The notes below the pieces were generated by a model. The model saw nothing but the letters and a program-made list of their open reading frames with translations, did no database searches and was not told the DNA's origin. Positions 52,763 to 63,379 of a DNA stretch of 64,000 bases are shown one piece after another. This DNA comes from Maribacter polysaccharolyticus (GTDB lineage Bacteria; Bacteroidota; Bacteroidia; Flavobacteriales; Flavobacteriaceae): contig NZ_JARBUY010000003.1 in the NCBI RefSeq assembly GCF_028882255.1, positions 333,018 to 397,017 on the forward strand, given 5' to 3'. How positions within the stretch are numbered: the stretch's first letter is position 1; the number at the start of each line of letters is the position of its first letter. The position numbers were made by a program, and so were the translations under genes.

Positions 52763-53113
52763 CTATTCCCGTTTAACGATCATATAATAGTCATTGTCCA
52801 AGGGTAGATAGCCCAAATCGTATAGGAAGTAATAGGTCGTGCCTTTTTTGGTGGTATATAGGTTAGTGATGAATTCAAAATCGAAACCTTTATCGATCAA
52901 TCGGGTTCTTGTGGTCTTTGTTTTACCGTCTTTAAGCGGAAAACTATCCAGGATCCGATAGTTCTTTCGCAGTCGGTTATTGATGTTTCGAATCAGGTTC
53001 TTGCTGTCTTTGTTCACCTTGTTGTTAAAGGCATTCCTGCAATGGTCCGAGCAGAATTTTTTATCGATCCTCCCCTTGATTTCGGTACCGCATTCCAAAC
53101 ACTTTCGCTGCAT
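52763..53113 (-). CDS. Zn-ribbon protein (DUF2116-like)
   Basis: 116 residues. The N-terminal zinc ribbon has C5xxC8 and C21-S-D-H-C25. The rest is basic (NNRLRKNYRILDSFPLKDGKTK) with a C-terminal Tyr-rich beta part (YTTKKGTTYYFLYDLGY). It looks like a small nucleic-acid-binding protein of unknown task. It is the partner of the DUF6265 gene, starting one base after that gene's stop. Confidence 0.8.
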   Translation of the reverse strand: MQRKCLECGTEIKGRIDKKFCSDHCRNAFNNKVNKDSKNLIRNINNRLRKNYRILDSFPLKDGKTKTTRTRLIDKGFDFEFITNLYTTKKGTTYYFLYDLGYLPLDNDYYMIVKRE

Positions 53114-53114
53114 G

Positions 53115-53609
53115 TTACCGCATTCTTTTATAATTGAACTTTACCTCTTCTGAAGATCCATCCGCATCACCCACCACCACATACATATTGATTTCGTTTT
53201 CGCTGATTCTCTCTATGGTGAAATCATCAAAATATACCTTGTTACCATCCATCTTAACCAATTTAAAATCCACGGTATCATCCTTTTCTTCCCATCCTTT
53301 CAGCGAACCATGAAAATGTTTCAATTGCAATATCAAGGTTTCATCGCGTTGTTGAATGTGGCCCACTTCGTAGAACTGTACCTTACCATCGGACACCAGT
53401 TTAAAAACGAACATCATGGAATCTCCCAAGGGCGGACTCCAGATTTCCTCGGCAATGCCTCCAAAGGCTTCCCCTTTCCAATGGCCGGCAACCCAAGAAA
53501 CATCTTCCAAGGTAGCTTTGGGCGATGTGCCGTTTTCTTTAAAAGAAACAGTGTTCTGGGCAAAACAACTTATTGAAAAGCACAGCAATGGAATAATGGA
53601 CAATTTCAT
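53115..53609 (-). CDS. DUF6265 family secreted protein
   Basis: 164 residues with a signal peptide ending at CFAQ. It has the DUF6265 features: VSWVAGHWKGEAFGGIAEEIWSPP-like opening, then MMFVFKLVSDGKVQFYEVG and LQLKHFHGSLKGWEEKDD. It is a small beta-barrel of unknown function found in many marine Bacteroidota and Proteobacteria. The Zn-ribbon gene follows directly. Confidence 0.88.
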   Translation of the reverse strand: MKLSIIPLLCFSISCFAQNTVSFKENGTSPKATLEDVSWVAGHWKGEAFGGIAEEIWSPPLGDSMMFVFKLVSDGKVQFYEVGHIQQRDETLILQLKHFHGSLKGWEEKDDTVDFKLVKMDGNKVYFDDFTIERISENEINMYVVVGDADGSSEEVKFNYKRMR

Positions 53610-53709
53610 GGAATAACGCTCTTGTTGATAGAAAGATACGAATTATCAAATTATGAACGATTGGTATATTAATCGTCGATTTGGATATCGTATTTCAATA
53701 ATAGGCCAG

Positions 53710-54243
53710 CTAACCCTTCTTTGGAGAAACGTGCCTTTTCATTTTGTTTTGTTCAGGGTCTATTTTATAGTTGTAAGCGGTACTGAAATCGGCCTTTTCC
53801 AATAGGGTGTTGTAAAATACCGCTTTTTCCAAATCGCAGGCTTCGAATACGGCTTGGGTAAGGTCGGCCCCGGTAAAATCAACATCGATCAGTTTGCAAT
53901 GTTTAAAGGTGATCTTGGTCAACTTCATCTTATAGAATGAGGAGAAATTCAATGTGCAATGCTTAAAATTGAAGGACATCAAAAATTCGTTACACTCATT
54001 GAACTTTACCCCTAATATTTTGCATTGCGAAAATAGCACGGCATTGAAGATCGTATGGACAACATTGGTGTTGCTGAAATTGCATTCGATGAATTCACAC
54101 TCGGTAAAATTTTGGTTGTCTAAATACCCATCGGTAAAATCGCAATGCTCGAAAATGCAGTTTTCATACTCCCCTTTGGGAAGTCGGTTTTTCCGGAAAT
54201 CTTGTCCTTTATAGGTTTTGTCGGCAATAAAAAGGTTGTCCAT
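53710..54243 (-). CDS. Pentapeptide-repeat protein
   Basis: 177 residues with A(D/N)LxX-type five-residue repeats throughout (NCIFEHCDFTDGYL, ECEFIECNFSNTNV, DVDFTGADLTQAVFEACDL), giving a right-handed beta-helix. Similar proteins include QnrB/McbG-type gyrase protectors, but no direct evidence supports that here. Cytoplasmic. Confidence 0.9.
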   Translation of the reverse strand: MDNLFIADKTYKGQDFRKNRLPKGEYENCIFEHCDFTDGYLDNQNFTECEFIECNFSNTNVVHTIFNAVLFSQCKILGVKFNECNEFLMSFNFKHCTLNFSSFYKMKLTKITFKHCKLIDVDFTGADLTQAVFEACDLEKAVFYNTLLEKADFSTAYNYKIDPEQNKMKRHVSPKKG

Positions 54244-54288
54244 AATCAGTAGGAATGTTGGGATATGTATTGAAAAAAGGATCCAGGC

Positions 54289-57200
54289 CTATTTACCCAT
54301 GATGATGGCAGGTAATCCCAAATCTTTATACAATTGGTTATACGCGCCCATTTCTTGACCAACGATGGCCTTCTTTTCATTTTCATAGGTCTTCCATTCG
54401 GCCAAAAGGTCGTTAAGGCGTTCTTTGGCACCTTGGGTCACTTTGGGTTCCGCAACATCCACATAACTCTTCAGTTCCATAAATTCCGCATTGAGACGGT
54501 TATTGAAATTGATTACATCCTGAAAGGTTTTTTGTTTGGGTTGGATCAAGTGCTGTTCCCAGGTATCAATGCGTTCCAACAGTGTTTTCCCCTTATCCAA
54601 TAGCGATTTGGCCTTTTCATTGTCTTTTAACAGTTCGGCATAGCGTTGCAATTGGGTTTTGGCCGACCGCATGGCGGTCACCGATTCGTGAATGCTTTTT
54701 ATACTGCTCTCGATCTGTGTCAATACGGCTTGTTGTTCCCCATAGTCCGCCGGTGAACCTTCAACATTCGGATTTTTTAGAACGGTCACTTCGGTCTCGG
54801 CCGTCGATCCGTCCAAGGTCAGTATCAATTGGTACGTGCCGGGGCCAATGTGGGAGCCGGCATAGCTGCCGTAAACAAAGACCTTGTCCACTGCAGGCAA
54901 GGTTTCCTTTCTAAAATCCCATGTAAATCGGTTATATCCTTTTTTAGATGGAAGTGTTTCGGGTTTTGATGGACCGCCGGGCCACGATTTGAAATCCTTG
55001 GGTTTTTTGTTGGTATAGGTACTAATGGTTTCGCCCTTGAACACTATTTCAAGTTTTAGATCCAAACTATCGGCATCGGTATTTAGATAATAATCGATGG
55101 TCACTCCTGATTTAGGATTCTGGCCTAAGCCCGGAACGGGTTTGTCGGTATGTCCGCCAAAGAAAAGATAGGTGTCCTTGGGTTTGAAAATACTGATTGG
55201 TTTATTATGGGAGGATACATTTTGGATGGGAGCCAGGTCATCCAATATCCAAAAGGAGCGACCTGCCGTAGCGGCAACCAGATCATTGTCATGAATGACC
55301 AGATCATTGATCGGGACCACCGGTAAATTCAATTGGAAGGGTTGCCAATTTTGTCCGTCATCAAAAGAAATGAACAAGCCGGTTTCCGTACCGGCGTAAA
55401 GTAATCCTCTCTTGCGCTTATCTTCCCGTACCACCCGTACAAACGTATGTTCCCCCGTTATACCATTTGTTATATTATACCAAGTGGTTCCGTAATCGGA
55501 GGTCTTATAGATATAGGGTTTTAGGTCCATTTGTTTGTAGCGCATGACAACCACGTATGCCGTTGCCGGATCATGGGGAGAGACCTCGATACTATTTACG
55601 ATTCCCTCCTTTACATTAGGGGGAGTGACATTTTTCCAATTTTTACCGCCATCTTGTGTAAGGTGAATGAGTCCGTCATCACTACCGGCCCATAACACTC
55701 CTTTTTCGTGTGGGGACTCCACTAAATACATAATGGTATTGTAGTTTTCGCCACCGGCTGCCTCATTGGTGTACGGACCGGAGCCAGGGCCTTGTTGCGA
55801 TTTGTCGTTTCGGGTTAGGTCCGGACTTACGACCTCCCAACTAGTTCCATGGTCGATAGATCTGAATACGACGTTCCCTGCATGGTATATCGTACTTCTA
55901 TTATGGGGTGAACTGATAATGGGAGCGTTCCAATTGTATCTGAATTTGAAATTTTCCGGGGCATTCCCCAATCCTAGTTCCGGATATTCCTTGATTGATT
56001 TCGCTTCTCGGGAAGCACGCACCCATTTTTCGATGATACCTTGGTAACATCCCCCAAATACCATATCCGGGTTATCAGGGTCAAAGGCCAAGTAGGCACT
56101 TTCACAACCGGCGACCGAATACCAATCTTTCCAATCAATACCTTGGTCATTCGTACGACTGGCAATGGCAATGGCCGAATTGTCCTGCTGGCCTCCATAT
56201 ATATTATAGGGCACCAGATTATCGGTGATGACGCGATAGAATTGGGAGGTAGGCTGATTCTGTTGGGAACTCCAGCTTTTACCACCGTTATTTGAAATAT
56301 TGGCACCCCCGTCATTGGAATTGATCATGACATTATTGTTGGTCGGATGGATCCAAAGATCATGGTTGTCCCCATGGGGGGTTGCAAGGGGTTTAAAACT
56401 CTTGCCGCCATCGATTGATTTTGTTACGGGGGCATTCAGGACGTACACGAGGTTTTCATCCACGGGGTCGGCAAATATTTCCATATAATACCAAGAGCGC
56501 GCTATATTGATCCGGTCTTTGTTTACTTGGGTCCATTTCTTACCTGCATCATCGGAGCGGTACACCCCACCTTTATCGCCTTCGGCTTCTAGAACGGCAA
56601 AGACCCTTTCCGGATTGGCCCGGGATACCGAAATCCCGGCTTTCCCGAATTCTTTGGGCAAGCCTTCCTTCATTTTTTCCCATGTGTTTCCCCCATCCGT
56701 TGATTTGTATAGGCCCGAATCCTTTCCGCCCGAGGTAATGGTCCAAGGCAACCTTTCGTGCTGCCATAGGGCCGCGTATAAGATCAATGGGTTTTCCATA
56801 TCCATCGATAAGGATGAAGCCCCGGTAATGTCATTGACGAACAATACTTTTTCCCAATTTTTTCCTCCATCCAACGAGCGGTAGACCCCTCGATCTGGCG
56901 ATGGGCCGTATTGTGCGCCTTGTGCCGCAACAAATAGGATTTCGGGGTCGGTAGGGTGTATGATGACGTCCGAAATATGCCGGGTACTGTCCAGGCCTAT
57001 ATGTTCCCAGGTTTTTCCGGCATCGGTTGATTTGTATACCCCGTCTCCCATTGAGGTCATTACCCCACGGGCCGCATGTTCGCCCATACCTACGACAACA
57101 AGGTTGGGATTACTTTCAGATACTGCAATATCGCCTACGGTACCTGTTTGGAAAAATCCGTCAGAAACGTTTTTCCAGGTAATTCCGTCATCCACCGTTT

Positions 57201-57435
57201 TCCAAACCCCTCCACCTGTACTTCCCATATAATAGGTCATTGGTAGACCGACAACTCCTGTAGCGGCTACACTTCTTCCGCCGCGAAACGGACCTATATT
57301 ACGCCATTTTAATCCATGGAACATCGAATCTTGCACGCTGATGGCAGGAGGCGTCGATTTCTTTTTGCGTTTTTGGGATTGTACGGAAAGTGGTAAAATA
57401 AGAAGGGCAAGGAATAAAAGATGCAAAGGTTTCAT
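54289..57435 (-). CDS. Large secreted BNR/sortilin-like beta-propeller protein
   Basis: 1048 residues with a signal peptide ending near SVQSQ. About residues 35-740 carry many BNR/Asp-box repeats ([61 protein letters not shown]), so one or two large propellers of the VPS10/sortilin type. The C-terminal 250 residues form a beta-sandwich and then a helical region ([26 protein letters not shown]). The propeller has the glycosidase-like fold, but no catalytic set is evident. Probably periplasmic or extracellular, of unknown function; such proteins are often near peptidases in Bacteroidota. Confidence 0.92.
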   Translation of the reverse strand: MKPLHLLFLALLILPLSVQSQKRKKKSTPPAISVQDSMFHGLKWRNIGPFRGGRSVAATGVVGLPMTYYMGSTGGGVWKTVDDGITWKNVSDGFFQTGTVGDIAVSESNPNLVVVGMGEHAARGVMTSMGDGVYKSTDAGKTWEHIGLDSTRHISDVIIHPTDPEILFVAAQGAQYGPSPDRGVYRSLDGGKNWEKVLFVNDITGASSLSMDMENPLILYAALWQHERLPWTITSGGKDSGLYKSTDGGNTWEKMKEGLPKEFGKAGISVSRANPERVFAVLEAEGDKGGVYRSDDAGKKWTQVNKDRINIARSWYYMEIFADPVDENLVYVLNAPVTKSIDGGKSFKPLATPHGDNHDLWIHPTNNNVMINSNDGGANISNNGGKSWSSQQNQPTSQFYRVITDNLVPYNIYGGQQDNSAIAIASRTNDQGIDWKDWYSVAGCESAYLAFDPDNPDMVFGGCYQGIIEKWVRASREAKSIKEYPELGLGNAPENFKFRYNWNAPIISSPHNRSTIYHAGNVVFRSIDHGTSWEVVSPDLTRNDKSQQGPGSGPYTNEAAGGENYNTIMYLVESPHEKGVLWAGSDDGLIHLTQDGGKNWKNVTPPNVKEGIVNSIEVSPHDPATAYVVVMRYKQMDLKPYIYKTSDYGTTWYNITNGITGEHTFVRVVREDKRKRGLLYAGTETGLFISFDDGQNWQPFQLNLPVVPINDLVIHDNDLVAATAGRSFWILDDLAPIQNVSSHNKPISIFKPKDTYLFFGGHTDKPVPGLGQNPKSGVTIDYYLNTDADSLDLKLEIVFKGETISTYTNKKPKDFKSWPGGPSKPETLPSKKGYNRFTWDFRKETLPAVDKVFVYGSYAGSHIGPGTYQLILTLDGSTAETEVTVLKNPNVEGSPADYGEQQAVLTQIESSIKSIHESVTAMRSAKTQLQRYAELLKDNEKAKSLLDKGKTLLERIDTWEQHLIQPKQKTFQDVINFNNRLNAEFMELKSYVDVAEPKVTQGAKERLNDLLAEWKTYENEKKAIVGQEMGAYNQLYKDLGLPAIIMGK

Positions 57436-57567
57436 ACGGTCGGTATTTAGGTTTTTCGATGTGTTCCGAAACGGTTGCAGAAAGATAAGAAACCTAGGGG
57501 AAATTTACGGAAGGGGAGGGAGTTTTCCTTGTATCTATCCGGTCTGGGCCAAGACGAAGGCATAAAG

Positions 57568-57610
57568 AAACCCCGGTCATTGGAAAAAGGTGTTCCCATA
57601 ACCGGGGTTT
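57568..57610 (-). terminator. Hairpin after the GH2 gene
   Basis: The minus strand forms a 10-bp stem AAACCCCGGT/ACCGGGGTTT with a 23-nt loop 13 bases after the GH2 stop, then CTTTATG. The short T run makes it only moderately convincing. Confidence 0.5.
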
Positions 57611-57623
57611 ATTGGTAACGATC

Positions 57624-59429
57624 TTAATTGTTCTCCTTGAGGTAGTAATCACGAAGGATATAAAAAGCCTGCTTTTTCATACCTTGTTCGGAAATCAGTC
57701 CTTTTCTGTTGAAATCTTCCTGAATCCTTTTCAAAGGGCGTCTGGAAGAACGGAAATCCATTAAAATCCATGGGGACAATCCGGAAAGGAAATCGATATT
57801 CCGCATCATTTCGATATTGGTCTTATAGAGATGGGCTTGGTATTCTTCGGTCCAGCGTTCATTCTTTTCCCCATGTAGGCCATATAAGGCACCTCCGCCC
57901 ACTTCGCTCATGACCATGGGTTTGTCATAGGCACTTGCCCATTTTAATGAGGAGCAGTTTTCGGGTTCATCCACATACCATCCACAATAGTGGTTTATGC
58001 CAATAACATCGACGGCCTTTCCTAAGGGATCTTCGATCAGTTTACCGTTTTCCCCTTCACTTTGGGTATCCAAGGCCGCTGTAATCAGTCGGGTAGGGTC
58101 CAATTTTCTGGCCTCTTCGGCCAAATTGCCCAAGAATTCAAGTCGGGCATCACTTTCCGGGGTTTCATTGGCCACCGACCACATGAGGATGGCGGCCCTA
58201 TTCTTGTCACGGGAAATCATTTCCGTGAGTTGGTTCTTGGCGTTGGCATAGGTATCGGTATTGTCGAATAGGATGGTCCAATACACAGGGATTTCCGACC
58301 AAATCATAAAGCCCATCTTTTCAGCTTCGCGCACCATGGTTTCACTATGGGGATAGTGGGCCAATCGGATATAGTTACAGCCCAATTCCTTGGCCCATTG
58401 TAACAATATCCTACATTCTTCCTTCGTGGTGACACGCCCTGTCTTAAAAGGAGCCTCTTCATGGATACTTATTCCCTTAAGAAAAACCTCCTTGCCATTC
58501 AGTACGATTTTGGATCCTTGGGTAGAAATCGTCCTAAAGCCGATGGCATCCGTTAGTTTGTCGGTTGTCGTTTTTATTGAAACCTCGTAAAGCTTGGGGT
58601 CGTTGGGTTCCCAAAGCTTGGGTTTTGCCTTTATCGAGAAATGGGCGGTTCCGTTTTCTATTACCGAATGTATGGTTTTGCGAAGTTCGGGAATGCTTAT
58701 TTCCACCCTCTCGCCATTTACGGCATTTTCTACGTTGACCCAACCTTCAATGGTAGTAGTAGAACCTTTTGCCAATTGAATGGAATAATCGGAAATATGG
58801 GTTACGGGCGTGGAAATCAAATGTACGGATCGGGTAATGCCCCCATAGTTCCACCAATCTTGGTTTACGGTAGGTACATTTTCCCTTTTTCGTTTATTGT
58901 CGACCTTGACCACAACAAAATTATTTCCTTTTTTGAGCTTGTCGGTAACTTCGAATTGAAATGGGGTATAACCTCCGGTATGGGTGCCGATGCGTTCCCC
59001 ATTAAGGTATACGATCGCTTCGTAATTCACGGCCTCAAAATACAAATAGACCAATTCTTTGGCGGTTGGCGTGTAGTTGAAATCTTTTTTATACCAAACG
59101 GTACCTTCGAAGTAGTATAATTTTTCCATTTGCGAATTCCAGTCCCCGGGTACCATGATCTGGTCACTGGTATCAAAGTTATATTCGATAAGATCGGAAG
59201 GGGATTGCATTTTGGCGTTCTTGAAAAACCCATTGTCCATGGGTTGTAGTCTATGGTTGTAATACCCGTTTTCCAAAGGGTCGATAATGATATCCCACAA
59301 GCCGTTCAGCGAAACTTTTTCCCTGGAATCGATATTCTGAAGTAGGTCTGAAAATTGCGGTTTTTGAGCGAACAACACCGAAAATGAGGAGAAAAACAAT
59401 ACGATGGATAGATTTTTTAATGCTTGCAT
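57624..59429 (-). CDS. GH2 beta-glycosidase (beta-glucuronidase / beta-galactosidase-like), secreted
   Basis: 601 residues from the ATG at 59429, chosen because it gives a proper signal peptide (ending VLFAQ) instead of an unrelated 20-residue extension. It has the jelly-roll, Ig-like and TIM-barrel order of GH2. The acid/base is Glu422 (SVANET) and the nucleophile Glu509 (VMSEVGG). The length (about 600) is that of beta-glucuronidases. It is periplasmic, 40 bases downstream of the beta-mannosidase-like gene, so both hydrolyse sugars of the same polysaccharide. Confidence 0.92.
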   Translation of the reverse strand: MQALKNLSIVLFFSSFSVLFAQKPQFSDLLQNIDSREKVSLNGLWDIIIDPLENGYYNHRLQPMDNGFFKNAKMQSPSDLIEYNFDTSDQIMVPGDWNSQMEKLYYFEGTVWYKKDFNYTPTAKELVYLYFEAVNYEAIVYLNGERIGTHTGGYTPFQFEVTDKLKKGNNFVVVKVDNKRKRENVPTVNQDWWNYGGITRSVHLISTPVTHISDYSIQLAKGSTTTIEGWVNVENAVNGERVEISIPELRKTIHSVIENGTAHFSIKAKPKLWEPNDPKLYEVSIKTTTDKLTDAIGFRTISTQGSKIVLNGKEVFLKGISIHEEAPFKTGRVTTKEECRILLQWAKELGCNYIRLAHYPHSETMVREAEKMGFMIWSEIPVYWTILFDNTDTYANAKNQLTEMISRDKNRAAILMWSVANETPESDARLEFLGNLAEEARKLDPTRLITAALDTQSEGENGKLIEDPLGKAVDVIGINHYCGWYVDEPENCSSLKWASAYDKPMVMSEVGGGALYGLHGEKNERWTEEYQAHLYKTNIEMMRNIDFLSGLSPWILMDFRSSRRPLKRIQEDFNRKGLISEQGMKKQAFYILRDYYLKENN

Positions 59430-59469
59430 TTTTAATTGATTTTTGTTTTGAGGTTTCGTGTAAGTTCGA

Positions 59470-62073
59470 TTATATCCTATCCAGGCCAATGGTATCCACT
59501 AAAGTAATCACCTTTAGATTGCCCCTGAATGATTCCAAGGTTTCAGTTTCACCTTTCGCAACGGTAATGGTTTTACGGGTGTTCGGGAGCATATCAAAAT
59601 AGTTGTCCGAGAAATTGGCATCGGAGCCTGAGGAGATAAAAACGTTTTTAGCCAATTTCCGGGTACTCAAGGTTACTTCAAACCGGTCGGTATTTTCTTT
59701 TACGGTGAAAGAAAGTTCCGGATCGGGAAAATCCAAGGTCTTGAAGGGCGATAGGTATTTAAAATTCTGGGCCACTACCTTGTCGCCTTGGATCAATTCA
59801 CCGGTTAGGACTACATTTTTAGAAATATTCCTATTGACCAATTCACTTTTTGGAATGGTTAGATAGGACTTACTTTGGTTGGGCTCAACAACGACCACTT
59901 CTTCCCATTTAGTGATTACATTGCCATCAAAATCGCGCAATTGCAGCTTCAGTTTGGCATCTATGGGTTTTAGGGAATCCGAGACAACGAATACCTTTAC
60001 ACTATCCCTTTGGTCTTCATAGGTGATCAAGAGGTTTTCGAACGATTTCTTTGCTTCGTAGTGGAGTGCCTTCCATTTGCCGTAATAATCGATGCTCGAC
60101 CAAGATGCGACAGGCCAACAGTCGTTGATTTGCCAATAAAGACTTCCCATACAGCGGTCTCGGTTTCTTCTATGGGCTTCAATCCCTACTTTGATGCCAT
60201 GGGCCTGCAAGAGCTGGCTTACATAAAGAAAGCTATCGAAGTCCTTAGGTCTTTTATAATGACGAAGCATATATTCTTCGATGGTTTCATTACCGATGCT
60301 TGACCGTTGATGCGATTTCATGACCTCAGAATAGATGTCGTGATCTTCTTTGACCGTATATTGGGCTACACTTGACATTTCCGGAAAGGATTGAAATCCG
60401 TATTCCGACATAAAACGGGGAATTTCAGTGGTGTACTTTTCAAAGGGTTCCTTGCCCCACCAGACCATCCAATAATGGGCATCCCCTTGTTCCAAGGATT
60501 CCGGTTGCCCAAAATCACTTTCAGGGGATGAGGGCCAATAAGAACGATTACCATCATAATGTTGAACGACTTCTGGCAGTATTTTATGGAAAATGTCGTC
60601 ATAGGCCTTCCAAATGGTATCGGAAATTTCTTGGGATTGTTCTTTGATGGCCTGATTTTTCCAACCCCAATTTTCCCAAGCGGAAAGAATTTCATTATTG
60701 CCGCACCATAAGGCAATGGACGTGTGGTTTCGAAGTCTTTTTACATTATCGATGGCCTCTTGTTTTACATTATCAAGAAAGTTTTGGTCTCCCGGGAACA
60801 TGGCACAGGCGAACATAAAATCTTGCCATACGAGCAATCCCATTTCATCGCACATGCCATAAAATCGGTCATGCTCATAAATACCTCCGCCCCAAACGCG
60901 GATCATGTTCATGTTCGCTGCTTTGGCAGAGGAAAGAATATGCTCGTAATCGGCTTCTTTTGCACGTGGAAGAAAAACATCCTGAGGGATATAATTGGCC
61001 CCTTTCATAAATACGGGATGACCGTTTACCTTAAAGTAGAATGAGGTTCCGTAGGTGTCGGGTTCCCTCACCAATTCCACGGTTCGTAAACCTATTTTAT
61101 GGGATTTTTGGTCTATGTACGAGTCCGAAATAACTTTCACTTCGATATTGTACAATACTTGTTCCCCCATGCCATTGGGCCACCATAATTCGGGATTCTC
61201 AATGTTAAAAGGGATGTGGAAGGTGTTCTTTCCTACGGCTAATGCGACTTCCTGTTTTTTGATGAGGGAATCATTGACCAGGATCTCGATTTCGGATTTT
61301 TCATCCATTTCATTGGCAGTCAATTCAAGTTGTGCGGTCAAACGGGCACTTTTGCCCAAAGTATCTTGCTGAATGAACAGGTCATCGATTTTATGGTGGT
61401 TCCAACTGCGGAGTTTTACGGGTCTCCAGATACCGGAGGTAACCAAGCGGGGTCCCCAGTCCCAACCAAAGTGGTAACCGGCCTTACGTGTGAAAATACT
61501 TACTTTTTTATCCCCTACTACCTGACCGATATTGGCCAGGTCATTGTCTGAAACCGGAATCCGATAGCCCAAGGCATCGTATTTTTTCAATCCTTTTTTA
61601 ATGGGCGATTCCAATACCACCCGAAGGTTGTTCCCACCTACTTTCAATTTTGATTTTACCCTGGCCGAATAACTTCTGAACATATTATCGGTCTTTAAGA
61701 TCAGGGTATCGTTCAGGTAAATGGAACCATAGGTGTCCAATCCCGAAAAGTCGAGTTCAAATTCCTGTTTGTCCAAGTCTTCCTCAGTGAGGGTAAAACT
61801 GGTTTTATATTCCCAGTCTTCCTTGTCGATCCATTGAAGCCCATGCTCATTCAGGCGGTAAAACGGGTCGGGTATTTTACCGATTTCCATTAAATCGGTA
61901 TGTACGGTACCCGGAACCTTGGCTTTGTTCCAAAGCGTATCCTTAGTGGACTTGAAGGTCCAATTTTGGGTAATATCGATTACCGATACGGCCGGTTTGT
62001 TGCCACAACCGGTTAAAAAAACAGTGATCATAAGATAAAAAAGGGTTTGGTGGATTCTCGGGGTTTTTAGCAT
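59470..62073 (-). CDS. GH2 beta-mannosidase-like lipoprotein
   Basis: 867 residues. The leader ends in VFLTGC with Cys23 as lipid anchor. The GH2 beta-mannosidase layout is present: GWDWGPRLVTSGIW and the TIM barrel with acid/base Glu461 (WCGNNE) and nucleophile Glu557 (FMSEYGF). It releases terminal beta-mannose from oligosaccharides in the periplasm or at the outer membrane. It is the first gene of a two-gene operon with the GH2 enzyme downstream. No SusCD pair or sulfatase lies next to it. Confidence 0.93.
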   Translation of the reverse strand: MLKTPRIHQTLFYLMITVFLTGCGNKPAVSVIDITQNWTFKSTKDTLWNKAKVPGTVHTDLMEIGKIPDPFYRLNEHGLQWIDKEDWEYKTSFTLTEEDLDKQEFELDFSGLDTYGSIYLNDTLILKTDNMFRSYSARVKSKLKVGGNNLRVVLESPIKKGLKKYDALGYRIPVSDNDLANIGQVVGDKKVSIFTRKAGYHFGWDWGPRLVTSGIWRPVKLRSWNHHKIDDLFIQQDTLGKSARLTAQLELTANEMDEKSEIEILVNDSLIKKQEVALAVGKNTFHIPFNIENPELWWPNGMGEQVLYNIEVKVISDSYIDQKSHKIGLRTVELVREPDTYGTSFYFKVNGHPVFMKGANYIPQDVFLPRAKEADYEHILSSAKAANMNMIRVWGGGIYEHDRFYGMCDEMGLLVWQDFMFACAMFPGDQNFLDNVKQEAIDNVKRLRNHTSIALWCGNNEILSAWENWGWKNQAIKEQSQEISDTIWKAYDDIFHKILPEVVQHYDGNRSYWPSSPESDFGQPESLEQGDAHYWMVWWGKEPFEKYTTEIPRFMSEYGFQSFPEMSSVAQYTVKEDHDIYSEVMKSHQRSSIGNETIEEYMLRHYKRPKDFDSFLYVSQLLQAHGIKVGIEAHRRNRDRCMGSLYWQINDCWPVASWSSIDYYGKWKALHYEAKKSFENLLITYEDQRDSVKVFVVSDSLKPIDAKLKLQLRDFDGNVITKWEEVVVVEPNQSKSYLTIPKSELVNRNISKNVVLTGELIQGDKVVAQNFKYLSPFKTLDFPDPELSFTVKENTDRFEVTLSTRKLAKNVFISSGSDANFSDNYFDMLPNTRKTITVAKGETETLESFRGNLKVITLVDTIGLDRI

Positions 62074-62373
62074 GCTATGGTTTTAAAATGGTACTTTCAA
62101 AAAAGTCAGTGGGCGTTAGGATATCAGAAGGACTTTATAGGTAAAAAATACCCACCAACGTCTTGGATGCCTATCGATTTATTGGCCTTTTCAAGGCCAT
62201 CAAATTTAAATGTTGTACTCCACTAAAACAAGGAATGGATAAATGCATATAAGACATTGACTAAATGGTACCACTTTTAGGGTAAGGGAACCTTTTAAAT
62301 TAATGGGGCACAAAAGTGAAATGTGATATTGGGGTCCAAAATATAAAAGGGACCATAGGTTTATAACCCGTTT
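62074..62373. other. Intergenic region, nothing recognised
   Basis: 300 bases upstream of the beta-mannosidase operon and after the kinase gene. No promoter element matching TAnnTTTG exactly and no hairpin of note. Confidence 0.4.
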
Positions 62374-62748
62374 TTATAAACCGAAACAATCCTTGAAATA
62401 TGGATAGTAGATCAGGAATATGACGATCGAACACGATAGTGCCGCGAATGTAACCGCACCGGCGGAAATGTCCTTTATAAAACCGATTTTCGGATGGTTT
62501 TCCAAGTGTACGAAATCGGCCAGTTTTTCCGCTGCGGTATTTAGGCCTTCCACACTAAGGACAAGTCCCATGGCCAATATCTGGTCGATCCAATCCTGTT
62601 TGGAAATATCGAATACCAAACCAAGGATCGTCAAGAACAGGAAGACGCATAATTGGGCGATGATGCTATGTTCCGTTTTAACCAATAGTACGGCTCCTTT
62701 TATGGCATAGCCGATGCTTTTAATCCTTCCATTTATGAATTTCCACAT
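62374..62748 (-). CDS. Diacylglycerol kinase (DgkA-like)
   Basis: 124 residues from the ATG at 62748; a TTG start at 62793 is less likely. It has three membrane helices and the family motif EGLNTAAEKLAD near residue 65, with Glu and Asn for metal and ATP. It phosphorylates diacylglycerol or undecaprenol, recycling lipid made by glycan-synthesis enzymes. Normal length for the family. Monocistronic. Confidence 0.9.
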   Translation of the reverse strand: MWKFINGRIKSIGYAIKGAVLLVKTEHSIIAQLCVFLFLTILGLVFDISKQDWIDQILAMGLVLSVEGLNTAAEKLADFVHLENHPKIGFIKDISAGAVTFAALSCSIVIFLIYYPYFKDCFGL

Positions 62749-62897
62749 GGATTTTGTTCTAACAGCCCCTTGGGGTAATTTTGATTGCGCCAAAAATAGG
62801 GTAAAATAGTGAACTGCCCATTGTGGATAGGGGGGGTCAATGTTAAGGGTTCTTTACCATTTTGTGTTTTTATGGCCTAAGGGTTACTTCAGATGGC

Positions 62898-63260
62898 TTA
62901 TTTTGTTTTGATCGTACCGTTCCTATACAGATCCAGGGCTGCGTTTAGTATATGTTGTATGGTCGTTATGGGGATATCCTTTGTAGGGTCTACACTGTAA
63001 ACCTTCATTCGGGAACGATTGCCCTGTTTTAGGTCAGGGTGATTCAAGTAGTTTCCCGCTACCATCAGTATGTAAGGTTCATCTGTTTTTTTATCCGTCC
63101 ATAGGTAACAGAACATTTTGTTCTTATAACAAAAACAAGGCATTCCATATTTTCGGGTTTCGGAAACGTTTGCGTCCTGGTCGAGAATGATCTTTCGCAG
63201 TGCCAACAAACAGCTTTTGTTCGGTTCATTTTTATTGAGGTAATAACTATCGGTATCCAT
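62898..63260 (-). CDS. DUF1801 family protein
   Basis: 120 residues from the ATG at 63260; a longer open frame upstream reads as non-homologous sequence. Features of the DUF1801/YdhG-like fold: LLALRKIILDQDANVSETRKYGMPCFCYKNKMFCYLW and the C-terminal YILMVAGNYLNHPDL. Function unknown; cytoplasmic. Confidence 0.85.
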   Translation of the reverse strand: MDTDSYYLNKNEPNKSCLLALRKIILDQDANVSETRKYGMPCFCYKNKMFCYLWTDKKTDEPYILMVAGNYLNHPDLKQGNRSRMKVYSVDPTKDIPITTIQHILNAALDLYRNGTIKTK

Positions 63261-63379
63261 ACGATTAATCGGGGAATTTTTTGCACACTGGGTTGAACAG
63301 GTAAATCTAAAAATTATTGGGCGTCTTGGGTTGGGGAATTGCTTGGCCAAAGGTTTTTAAACCATGGTCATAAAGAATT